Shown here piece after piece: positions 1 to 7,200 of a stretch of 8,987 nucleotides of DNA (position 1 is its first letter; every line of letters starts with the position of its first letter). The position numbers and the translations under genes are program-made. Source of the stretch: JAKLKS01 sp964370855 (GTDB lineage Bacteria; Planctomycetota; JAJSAM01; JAKLKS01); NCBI GenBank assembly GCA_964370855.1, contig CAYJMF010000156.1:1-8987 (forward strand), in the 5' to 3' direction. The notes under the pieces are model-generated. The model searched no databases. It was given only the letters and a program-made list of their open reading frames with translations, and was not told the DNA's origin.

Positions 1-55
1 CCGCGCCCGGGGGGGGAGCATCCGACCCGCCCCGGAGGCCCCCCCGCCGGGATCC

Positions 56-73
56 ACGCGCCGGTAGGCGCGT
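56..73. repeat. Perfect 7-bp inverted repeat in the leader (possible hairpin)
   Basis: ACGCGCC, a GGTA loop and GGCGCGT form a perfect 7-bp stem with a four-base loop. The right arm overlaps a second, nested possibility: CCGGT (61-65) pairs with ACCGG (85-89), enclosing GGCG (67-70) with CGCC (76-79). The two folds share bases, so they exclude each other. No T-tract follows, so this is not a canonical intrinsic terminator. It could be the terminator-like end of an upstream gene, an operator, or a leader structure of the cdaA operon. GC-rich DNA makes short stems common, so function is uncertain. Confidence 0.35.
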
Positions 74-90
74 AACGCCATCGGACCGGC

Positions 91-180
91 TCCCCCCCTC
101 CCCCGCCGTCCTTTCCCGTCCCGCCCCCCCCGCCCCCGCGCTACCCTGATGCCCTCATGCCTTCCTCCACTCTTCTCCCC
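91..180 (+). promoter_or_regulatory. C-rich, G-poor leader, possible Rho-utilisation region
   Basis: These 90 bases hold about 57 C and 10 G by hand count, including runs of 7, 5, 8 and 5 C. The coding sequence that follows has far more balanced C and G. A C-rich, G-poor, unstructured transcript is what Rho factor binds, so the segment could act as a rut-like element at the head of the operon, extending into the first codons of cdaA. No convincing -35/-10 pair is visible in 1-156, so the promoter may lie upstream of the window or be of a type I cannot recognise. The regulatory reading is inference from composition only. Confidence 0.25.
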
Positions 181-957
181 GCCGCCGCCGAGGGAGGGAC
201 CTACTTCACCCCCGCCGTGGGGACGGTCCTCTTCCTCGCGGTGGTGCTGTTCTTCCTGGCGAAGATCCTCCGCGGGACCGTCTTCGGCGGCATCGTGCGC
301 GGGCTCTCCATCGCCATGGTGTTCCTCTGCGCGACGACCATCCTCTCGGGGCTGCTCCTGCGGTCCGAGCACGTCCTCAAGGTCCTCGACATCCTCCTGC
401 CCGCGGTCACGGTGTGCCTCGTCGTCATCTTCCAACCGGAGATCCGGCGCGCGCTCCTCCGCGTCCGGACGCCCCTCCCGCTCCCGCTGCCCCTCGGGAC
501 CGGGACGACGGAGGACCCGGGGCTCGACCAGGTCCTGCGCGCGGCGGAGAAGCTCGCCCGGGAGCGCTGGGGCGGCCTCATCGCCTTCGAGCGGGAGGTG
601 GGTCTCGGGGAGCTCATCGCCACGGGGACGATCCTCGACGCGGAGATCCGGGCCGAGACCATCGCGACGGTGTTCACCCCGGACACGCCCCTGCACGACG
701 GCGCCCTCATCATCCGGGCCGGCCGCATCGCCGCCGCGGGCTGCGTCCTCCCCCTCGGGGAGGGGGCGCTCCCCCCTCCGGCGGGGCTGCGCCACAGGGC
801 CGCCCTCGGCCTCACGGAGCAGACCGACGCCCTCGTCGTGGTGATCTCCGAGGAGACGGGCCACGTCTCCGTCGCGAGGGAGGGCCGCCTCGAGGCCGTG
901 GCCGATCTCGACGCGCTGCGCCTCCTCCTCCGCTCCCTGCTGGAGAAGAGGGCGTGA
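157..957 (+). CDS. cdaA: Diadenylate cyclase CdaA (c-di-AMP synthase)
   Basis: Membrane-bound enzyme that joins two ATP into the second messenger cyclic di-AMP. The 266 residues match the CdaA layout: three N-terminal membrane helices at about residues 20-38, 46-68 and 76-92, then the family junction FQPEIRRAL (92-100), a Pro-Leu repeat linker (106-113) and a DisA_N-type cyclase domain from about 118 to the end. Both signature motifs are intact: HDGA (180-183) in a TPLHDGALII context, and RHRAA (212-216), followed by SEETGHVSVA. ATG 157 is the first start in frame after the stop at 73-75 and keeps all three helices, though no good Shine-Dalgarno precedes it. The stop overlaps the glmM start (GTGA). 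In Firmicutes the order is cdaA-cdaR-glmM; here the CdaR/YbbR regulator gene is absent. The product probably senses turgor or wall status and may be inhibited by GlmM, as shown for Bacillus, Listeria and Lactococcus. Confidence 0.95.
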   Translation: MPSSTLLPAAAEGGTYFTPAVGTVLFLAVVLFFLAKILRGTVFGGIVRGLSIAMVFLCATTILSGLLLRSEHVLKVLDILLPAVTVCLVVIFQPEIRRALLRVRTPLPLPLPLGTGTTEDPGLDQVLRAAEKLARERWGGLIAFEREVGLGELIATGTILDAEIRAETIATVFTPDTPLHDGALIIRAGRIAAAGCVLPLGEGALPPPAGLRHRAALGLTEQTDALVVVISEETGHVSVAREGRLEAVADLDALRLLLRSLLEKRA

Positions 958-2339
958 GCCGCGCCCCCCGCCTCTTCGGCACCGACGGCATCCGCGGCCC
1001 CGCCGGGGAGGGCCCCCTCTCCCCGGAGGCGATCCTCGCCCTCGGCCGGGCCGTCGCGGCGGCGTTCCTGGCCCGCCTCCCCGCCGGCGCGCCCCCGCCT
1101 CGTGCTCTCCTCGGCCGCGACACCCGGCCCTCGGGCCCCATGGTGGCGGGCGCCCTCGCCGCGGGCCTCCAGGCCGGGGGGGTGGCCGTGGAGGACGGCG
1201 GGATCCTCCCGACCCCCGCCGTCGCCCTCCTCGTGCGGCGCCTCCGCTTCGACCTCGGCGCCGCCGTGTCCGCCTCCCACAACGCCGCCCCGGACAACGG
1301 CGTCAAGCTCCTCGGGCCCGACGGGGAGAAGGCCGACGAGGTCCTGGAGGGGGGGGGGGGGGGCCCCCCCCCGGGGCCCGGGCCCCCCGGGGCGGGCGCC
1401 CCCCCGCCGGCCCCGGGACGGCTCCGCCCGGAGGCCGGCCTCGAGTACGTGGACGCGGTCCTCGCGGAGTTCCGCGGCCTCTCGCTCCGGGGGATGACGG
1501 TGGTCGTGGACGCGGCCGACGGTGCCGCCGGCGCCACCGCCCCGGAGGTCCTCCGCCGCCTCGGCGCCGCGGTCCATCCCCTGCGCTGCGGCGGGGACGG
1601 CGGGCGCATCAACGACGGATGCGGCGCCCTCCACCCGGGGTCCGCGGGCCGCGCCGTGCGGCGCCGTCGTGCCCACCTCGGCATCGCCCTCGACGGGGAC
1701 GCCGACCGCCTCGTGCTCCTCGACGAGCGCGGCCTCCCCCGGGACGGCGACGACTTCCTCGCCGCCGTCGCTCCCCGGCTTCGCGCGCGGGGGCGGCTCC
1801 CGGGCTCCGCCGTGGTCGGAACGGTGATGTCCAACGGCGGCCTCGACGCCCACCTCTCCGCCCGCGGCATCTCCCTCCTCCGCGTGCCCGTGGGAGATCG
1901 CCATGTCGCGGCGGCGATCCGCGAGGGGGGGCTCGCCCTCGGGGCGGAGCCGAGCGGGCACATCCTCCTCCCCCGCGGGGGACTGCTCACCTCCGACGGG
2001 CTCGTATCCGCGATCCTCGTGATGCGGGAGATGGCGCGGGGCGGCGTGGCGCTCTCCGGACTCCTCGCGGGCTTCCGCCGCATCCCCCGCGCCGAGGCCG
2101 CGGTGCGGGTCGCACGCAAGCCCCCCGTGGAGCGGGTCCCCTCGCTCCGCGCGGCCATGGCCGCCGCCGCCGAAGCCGCCGGTCCCCGGGGCCGCCTCCT
2201 CGTGCGGTACTCCGGCACGGAGCCGAAGCTCCGCATCCTCGTCGAATCCCCCTCGCGGGAGGCGGCGGAGAGGGGCTGCGCCGCCATCGCCGCCGCCGCC
2301 CGCGAAGCCCTCGGGTCCCCCTCCGCCGGAGGCGGATAG
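954..2339 (+). CDS. glmM: Phosphoglucosamine mutase GlmM
   Basis: Cytosolic enzyme that interconverts glucosamine-6-phosphate and glucosamine-1-phosphate, the step toward UDP-GlcNAc for peptidoglycan and LPS. The 461 residues carry the four family motifs: N-terminal LFGTDGIRG, catalytic phosphoserine loop SASHN (Ser108), metal loop DGDADR (Asp247, 249, 251) and sugar loop GAEPSGH (330-336), plus the phosphate-binding RYSGTEPKLRI (from 418). The length is close to the usual 445-450. The GTG start at 954 overlaps the cdaA stop and has GGAG at 942-945; it places LFGTDGIRG at residues 7-15, as expected, and the frame is open upstream only because of GC bias. Two oddities: the usual SASHNP reads SASHNA, and residues 133-157 are a Gly/Pro-rich segment encoded by pure G/C DNA where relatives have a charged helix-like stretch of similar length. 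The reading frame is kept on both sides. Translational coupling to cdaA fits the known CdaA-GlmM interaction. Confidence 0.95.
   Translation: MSRAPRLFGTDGIRGPAGEGPLSPEAILALGRAVAAAFLARLPAGAPPPRALLGRDTRPSGPMVAGALAAGLQAGGVAVEDGGILPTPAVALLVRRLRFDLGAAVSASHNAAPDNGVKLLGPDGEKADEVLEGGGGGPPPGPGPPGAGAPPPAPGRLRPEAGLEYVDAVLAEFRGLSLRGMTVVVDAADGAAGATAPEVLRRLGAAVHPLRCGGDGGRINDGCGALHPGSAGRAVRRRRAHLGIALDGDADRLVLLDERGLPRDGDDFLAAVAPRLRARGRLPGSAVVGTVMSNGGLDAHLSARGISLLRVPVGDRHVAAAIREGGLALGAEPSGHILLPRGGLLTSDGLVSAILVMREMARGGVALSGLLAGFRRIPRAEAAVRVARKPPVERVPSLRAAMAAAAEAAGPRGRLLVRYSGTEPKLRILVESPSREAAERGCAAIAAAAREALGSPSAGGG
1349..1417. repeat. 69-bp pure G/C tract with G15-C9 homopolymers and nested palindromes
   Basis: From 1349 to 1417 there is not one A or T. 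The tract opens with 15 G (1349-1363) and 9 C (1364-1372), of which 1355-1372 is a perfect 18-bp palindrome. It continues with the 14-bp palindrome GGGGCCCGGGCCCC (1373-1386), more G4, C6 and G3 runs, and C7 (1399-1405). It lies inside glmM and encodes a Gly/Pro-rich segment. The frame is preserved, so the length is a multiple of three relative to a normal GlmM. It is prone to polymerase slippage, hairpins and G-quadruplexes, and is a likely place for sequencing or assembly error. Confidence 0.8.
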
Positions 2340-2353
2340 GCCCCTCCCCCACG

Positions 2354-2357
2354 CGGA
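2354..2357 (+). promoter_or_regulatory. Shine-Dalgarno for tsaB
   Basis: GGAG sits 7 bases before GTG 2365 in the 25-base gap after glmM. It supports the GTG as the start, since no ATG is available at the correct N-terminus (the family opens with a strand like ILVAAIETS). Confidence 0.6.
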
Positions 2358-2364
2358 GAATCCC

Positions 2365-3069
2365 GTGCCGAAGGACATCCTCGTCGCCGCCATCGAGACC
2401 TCGGGAGCCGCCGGCTCCGCGGCCCTGTTGCGGGGTTCCTCCCCGCTCGGGCTCGAGGTGCTCGGCGACGGGACGACCCACGGCCGCGCCCTGCATCCCG
2501 CCCTCGCGCGCCTCCTCGCCGCCGCCGGCGCCGAGGCGAGGGGCATCGGCCTCGTCGTCGCGGGCACGGGGCCCGGCTCCTTCACGGGGATGCGCGTGGG
2601 GGTGGCCGCCGCCCGCGCCCTCGCCTTCGCCGCGGGCTGCCCCGTCGTCGGAGTCCCCACCTTCGACGCCATGGCCGCCGCCGCGCCCCGGGCCGCCGCC
2701 GCCGTCGCCTGCGCGAGGGACGCCCGGCGCGGCGAGGTCTGGTTCGCCCTCTACGGCCCCGCCGGCGAGGACGGCCTGCGGGGCGCGACGATGGCGCCGT
2801 GCCGCCTCCCCGCGGAGGAGGCCGCGGCGGCGCTCCCCGAGGGCTGCCTCGTGCTCGGCTCCTTCGCCCCGGAGCTCGCCGCCCTCCCCGCGGCCCGGGG
2901 CGCGGCGGCCGGCCCCCCGGAGGAGGCGGCGCCCGTCGCCGCCGTGCTGGGTCGGCTCGGCCACGCCCGGTTCCTCCGCGACGGCGCGCCGGACCCCGCC
3001 GCGGTCCTGCCTCTCTACCTCCAGGATCCCCTGGCGCTTCGGAAGGGGGAGGGGGTGCGCGGTGGATAG
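2365..3069 (+). CDS. tsaB: tRNA threonylcarbamoyladenosine biosynthesis protein TsaB
   Basis: Non-catalytic partner of TsaD (with TsaE) in making t6A37 on tRNAs that read ANN codons; cytosolic. The 234 residues show the ASKHA-fold TsaB pattern: ILVAAIETS near the N-terminus, H..AL.P helix, the hallmark GTGPGSFTGMRVG (67-79) followed by a VVGVPTFDAMA segment, and DARRGEVW (119-126), where the family has DAR.GEV. The C-terminal YLQDP corresponds to the YLR end of relatives. It lacks the metal-binding histidines and longer body of TsaD, which separates the two. The length is normal. It starts with GTG 25 bases after glmM and its last 8 bases overlap alr. In many bacteria tsaE or rimI is the neighbour; neither is seen here. 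It is most likely a housekeeping gene carried in an envelope operon. Confidence 0.93.
   Translation: MPKDILVAAIETSGAAGSAALLRGSSPLGLEVLGDGTTHGRALHPALARLLAAAGAEARGIGLVVAGTGPGSFTGMRVGVAAARALAFAAGCPVVGVPTFDAMAAAAPRAAAAVACARDARRGEVWFALYGPAGEDGLRGATMAPCRLPAEEAAAALPEGCLVLGSFAPELAALPAARGAAAGPPEEAAPVAAVLGRLGHARFLRDGAPDPAAVLPLYLQDPLALRKGEGVRGG
3044..3055 (+). promoter_or_regulatory. Shine-Dalgarno for alr, inside tsaB
   Basis: The purine run AGGGGGAGGGGG ends 6 bases before GTG 3062. It decides the alr start in favour of GTG 3062 over the in-frame GTG 3080, and implies that alr is translated by ribosomes that have just read the end of tsaB. Confidence 0.65.
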
Positions 3070-4201
3070 GCACCCCGCCGTGCCCGAGGGGGCCCGCGCC
3101 TGGGCCGAGGTCGATCTCGGCGCCGCCGCCGCCAACGTGGCCGCGCTCCGCTCCCGCCTCCCCTCGGGGGTGAAGGTGATGGCGGTGCTCAAGGCCGACG
3201 CCTACGGGCACGGGGCCGTCGCCGCGGCGAAGCGGCTCCTCGCCTCGGGCGTGGAGATGATCGGGGTGGGGGATTCCTCCGAGGCCATCGAGCTCCGGGA
3301 GGCCGGGGTCGTGGCCCCGTTGTTGGTTCTCGGCGCCATCGTCCCGGGGGAGGTCGAGAAGGTGGTGGCCTACGGCGTCGCCGCCTCCATCCACTCCCAG
3401 ACCCGCGTGGACCTCCTCGCCCGCGCCGCCGCAGCCCAGGGCCGGCGGGCCTCCGTCCACCTCAAGATCGACACCGGCATGGGCCGCCTCGGCGCGCTCC
3501 CCGCGATGGCCGTCCCCCTCGCCCGGGCCCTCGCGGAGAACCCCCACCTCTCCTTCGACGGGCTCGCCACCCATTACGCGTCGGCCTCCTCCCCGGTGCC
3601 CTTCCAGACCTCCTCCCAGTTCGAGTCCTTCCGCCGCGTCATCGCCGCGCTCCGCGCCGAGGGGCTCCTCCCGCCCCTGGTCCACGCGGGCAGCACGGCG
3701 GCGGTGCTCGGCGCGCTCCGGGAGCACTTCGACATGGTGCGCATCGGGGGCGGGCTCTGGGGCATCGATCCGGGCAACCTCGAGGGATCCGGCGCCGATC
3801 TCCGGCCCTGCCTCTCGCTCCGCACCCAGGTCATCTTCCTCAAGGACTTCCCCGCGGGCTCCCCCATCGGCTACCACCGCACCTTCGAGACCACCCGCCC
3901 CTCCCGCATCGCGACCCTCCCCATCGGGTACAACGACGGCTACGCGTGGAACCTCGGCAACCGGGCGGAGGTGCTCCTCCGCGGGCGCCGGTGCCCCGTG
4001 GTCGGGACCGTCAGCATGGACTACACCACGGTGGACGTCACCGACGCGCCCGGCGTGGAGCCCGGGGACGTGGCGACGCTGGCGGGCCGGGACGGGGACG
4101 AGGAGATCCGCGTGGAGGACCTCGCCCGCCTCCTCGGCACCAACCCCTACGAGATCACCTGCCGCCTCGGCCGCCGCGTGGTCCGGGTCTACACGGAATG
4201 A
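3062..4201 (+). CDS. alr: Alanine racemase
   Basis: PLP enzyme that interconverts L- and D-alanine, giving D-alanine for the peptidoglycan stem peptide; cytosolic, dimeric. The 379 residues show the fold-type III layout: AVLKADAYGHG with the PLP-binding Lys44, HLKIDTGMGRLG in the barrel, the catalytic Tyr271 in IGYHRTF, then LPIGYNDGY, Met319-Asp320 in the GTVSMDY loop and Tyr363 in NPYEITC near the C-terminus. These match Lys39, Tyr265, Met312-Asp313 and Tyr354 of the Geobacillus enzyme. Two loops differ from the common form: RIGGGLWG (Arg227) where RPG..LYG is usual, and Ser in place of Cys before Met-Asp. All catalytic residues remain, so activity is expected. The start overlaps tsaB by 8 bases. 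The stop is followed after 10 bases by the AsmA-like gene. Confidence 0.95.
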   Translation: MDRHPAVPEGARAWAEVDLGAAAANVAALRSRLPSGVKVMAVLKADAYGHGAVAAAKRLLASGVEMIGVGDSSEAIELREAGVVAPLLVLGAIVPGEVEKVVAYGVAASIHSQTRVDLLARAAAAQGRRASVHLKIDTGMGRLGALPAMAVPLARALAENPHLSFDGLATHYASASSPVPFQTSSQFESFRRVIAALRAEGLLPPLVHAGSTAAVLGALREHFDMVRIGGGLWGIDPGNLEGSGADLRPCLSLRTQVIFLKDFPAGSPIGYHRTFETTRPSRIATLPIGYNDGYAWNLGNRAEVLLRGRRCPVVGTVSMDYTTVDVTDAPGVEPGDVATLAGRDGDEEIRVEDLARLLGTNPYEITCRLGRRVVRVYTE

Positions 4202-4215
4202 GGGCGGCGCCATGA
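4198..4215 (+). other. Double ATGA junction with a five-codon mini-ORF
   Basis: ATG 4198 overlaps the alr stop (ATGA). It opens a mini-ORF of five codons (MRAAP) whose TGA at 4213-4215 overlaps the ATG 4212 of the next gene (ATGA again). GAGGG at 4200-4204 is a good Shine-Dalgarno 7 bases before ATG 4212. The layout would suit reinitiation from alr into the AsmA-like gene, but a chance origin is quite possible. Confidence 0.3.
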
Positions 4216-7200
4216 GGATCCGGAGGAGGACGGCGGCGGCGCTGTGCGCGCTCTTCCTGCTCGCCTCCGCCGGGGCCGCGGTCTGGCGGCTGCTGCAGCC
4301 GGAACGCCTCCGTTCCCTGGTCCTCGACGGAATCCGCCGGGAGCTCCGACCCGGCTACGACGTGGAGCTGGACGGCGTGGACTACGACATCCGCGCCGGC
4401 CGGCTCCGCTGCGACGGCCTGCGGCTCCTGCGGACCACCCCCCGCCGGGAGGTGCTTGCGAGCATCCCCCGGGTGGAGGTCTCCACCCGCATCTGGCAGC
4501 TCTTCACCAACCTCGCCGTCACCGACGTCCGGCTCTTCGACCCCGACGTCACCGTGGAGAGGGACCCCGACGGGGGGTTCGTCCTCGCCGGGGCCTTCGG
4601 CCCCTGGGACGATCCCGCCCCCTCCTTCCGCCCCCGCATCCGCGTCTCCGGCGGCACGGTCCGGTACAGGGACGGCTCCCTCCTCGCTCCCGGGGGGGAC
4701 CTCCGGTTCGCCGTCAAGGAGGTGGACTGGCAGGAGTCCAAGGACGGGGGGCCCTCGGAATTCGAGGCCGAACTGCGGGAGACCGCCGCCGGTGGCGGTG
4801 CCGCATCCCTCGGGAAGGTCACGTTGCGGGGGAAGCTCCCGCTCGCCCCCTCGGGGCTCGTCCTCGCCGTGGAGCGCTTCACCTTCGACGGGGCGCTCCT
4901 GGCGCGCCTCGCCCCGGACCTCCGTGAGAGGTTCGCCGGCGTCCACATCGAGGGTCCCTTCGGGGAGGGGCGCGAGGCCCCGGGCCTCGAGGTCCTCGCC
5001 GCCGCCGCCGCCGGAGGCCCCGCCGTCACGGCCCGCCTCCGCCCCCGGGGGGTCTCCCTCCTCCTCGACGCCCTGCCCGTCCGGTTCACGGGGGGCACCG
5101 GGACCCTCGCCTACGACGGCGCCTCCCGCGGCCTCCAGATCGAGGACTTCGCCATCCGGTACAAGGCCGCGGAGATCCACCTCGACGGCCGCCTCGAGGG
5201 GCTCGGATCCACCTTCACGGGGGGCATGAAGTTCTGGGCCCGCGGCCTCGACCTCGACGGTGAGCTGCACGACGCCCTGCCCCCGGAGGTGCGGAGGGTG
5301 TGGGACGCCTACGGGCTCTCCGGCGTCGTGGACGTGACGGGGGCGGAGCCCGGCGAGGCGGGCTCCTTCGATTCCCGCTTCGAGCGGGCGGCGGCGGACG
5401 CGCCGCTGCGCGTCGGCGTCACGGTCCGCCTGCGGGGCGGCGCCATGTCCTACCACGGGTACGTGGACCCCGGGGACGGCGTCCGCAAGGGCTTCGCCTG
5501 GCCCGTGGAACACCTCGGCGGGAGCGTCCGCGTGGACTGGATCGAGGGCGGCGCCACGGTGGTGGACCTCCGGGACCTCGAGGGGCGCCACGGAGACGTG
5601 CCCGTGAAGGCCCACGGCTTCGTCCGGGACTTCGGCGCCGGTGCGTCCGGGGAGTCGAGGGCCGAGGTCGGCATCCACGTCGAGGCCCGGGGCCTCGCCC
5701 TCGACGACGACGTGCGCCGCGCCTCCCCGGGCATGGAGGATCTGTTCCGCCGCTTCTCCCCCTCGGGGCGCGCCTCCCTCGTGAAGGTGTTCGTGGAGCA
5801 GATCCTCGACGTGGACGACACGGCCCACGAATCCGTCTCCATCGACTTCGACGGGGACGCCTCCTTCCGGTACGTGGAGCTGCCGCTCCTCCTCGAGGGG
5901 GTGTCGGGGCACGTGGACTACCGCAACGAGCGGACGGAGGCGGGGCGCGTCCCCGCCGTGGCGCTCCAGGGGATCCGGGGGCGCCCCGAGGGGGGGGGCG
6001 AGCTGTCCATCGACGGGACCGTCGAGGGGGACGACGCCCCCCGCCTCGGCCTCTTCGTGTCGGGCCGCGGGATCCCCCTCGACGGCCCCCTGGAGACCGC
6101 CCTCCGGGCCGCCCCCGGCGCGAAGGCCGCGGCCGATGTCTGGGACCGGGCCCGCCCCTCGGGGACGGGGGACTTCCGCGCCGGGATCACGGGGCGGGAC
6201 CGCGCCGGGGAGCGGCGCGAGGAGATCCAGGTCGATCTGAACGGCGTCTCCATCGCGGGCTGGGGGGACATCCGCTACCCGGTCTCCGGACTCCACGGGA
6301 CCGTGGAGGTGCTCCCCGAGTCGGTGACCCTCCGGGGGCTCCGGGGGACCGGCGCCGAGGGCCCCGTCACCCTGGAGGGCGTGGTCCGGGATCCCGGCGG
6401 CGAGGCGACCCTCGACCTCGTCATCGGCGCCGAGGACGCGCTCCTCGACGAGAGCCTGCGGGGCCCCCTCGGGCCGGCGGCGGCGAAGGCGGAGGGGTAC
6501 TTCGACATCGTCCGCCCCGCCCCGGGCCTGCGCGGCGACGTGAAGGTGATGCTCCAGGGATCGGCGGAGTCCGTCGAACCGGTCCTGGAGGCCTCGGGGA
6601 TCCGCGGCGGCATCCGGCCCCTGGACGTGCGGAACCTCGACGTGGCCGAGGGGGCCGCCCGCTACGAGGACGGCAGGGTGATCGTCACGGGCCTCGCCGG
6701 GGCCATCGGGGATCGGGAGTTCACGGTGCGCGAGGCCCGCTTCGACCTCGAACGGGGGACCGGCCGCATGGACCTCGAGGTGCGCCGCCTCCGCTTCCCC
6801 CGCGACCTCCTCGGGATCCTCTCCGAGGAGGCGGTGACGGGCATCGAGCGCGTGACCCCGGACCGCTTCTTCCACGTGGACCGGCTCGACGTCCACCTCT
6901 CCGACGGGTTCCGCCGCATCGCGCTGGACGGCGTCGTCTCCCTCTCCCCCACCCGGCCCGGGCGCAACGACGGCCTCGGCCTGCAGGGGATCTTCGACCT
7001 CGACGGGCTCGCCTTCCAGCGCAAGGGGACGGAGCGCCCCTGGACGGAGATCACCGGGGCGGTGCACCTCGAGGGAGGGGAGCTCCGGCCCGGCATCGAC
7101 CTCGAGCACCTGCGGGGCCGCATCGACTTCGGCGGGACCTTCGGCCCCGACGGGAACCGGGCCGTCCTCTCCCTCTCCGACTTCTCCGGGCAGGCCGAGG

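Noticed and set aside
1..75. Tail of an upstream gene (frames ending at TAG 63-65 or TAA 73-75)
   Set aside because: The 20-24 residues in each frame are Pro/Gly-rich and match no family end I know, such as FolP; too little sequence to call.
149..844. ATG 149 as the first gene start
   Set aside because: It lies in a different frame from cdaA and gives a Ser/Arg/Pro-rich product without domains; ATG 157 gives the full CdaA.
414..953. Upstream extension of the glmM frame into cdaA
   Set aside because: The translation before GTG 954 is low-complexity and does not resemble any GlmM extension; LFGTDGIRG should lie near the N-terminus, as it does from GTG 954.
201..2672. An 823-codon open frame on the minus strand over cdaA, glmM and tsaB
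   Set aside because: Arg/Gly/Ala/Pro-rich translation without motifs, opposite three genes with intact catalytic motifs; a shadow of GC bias.
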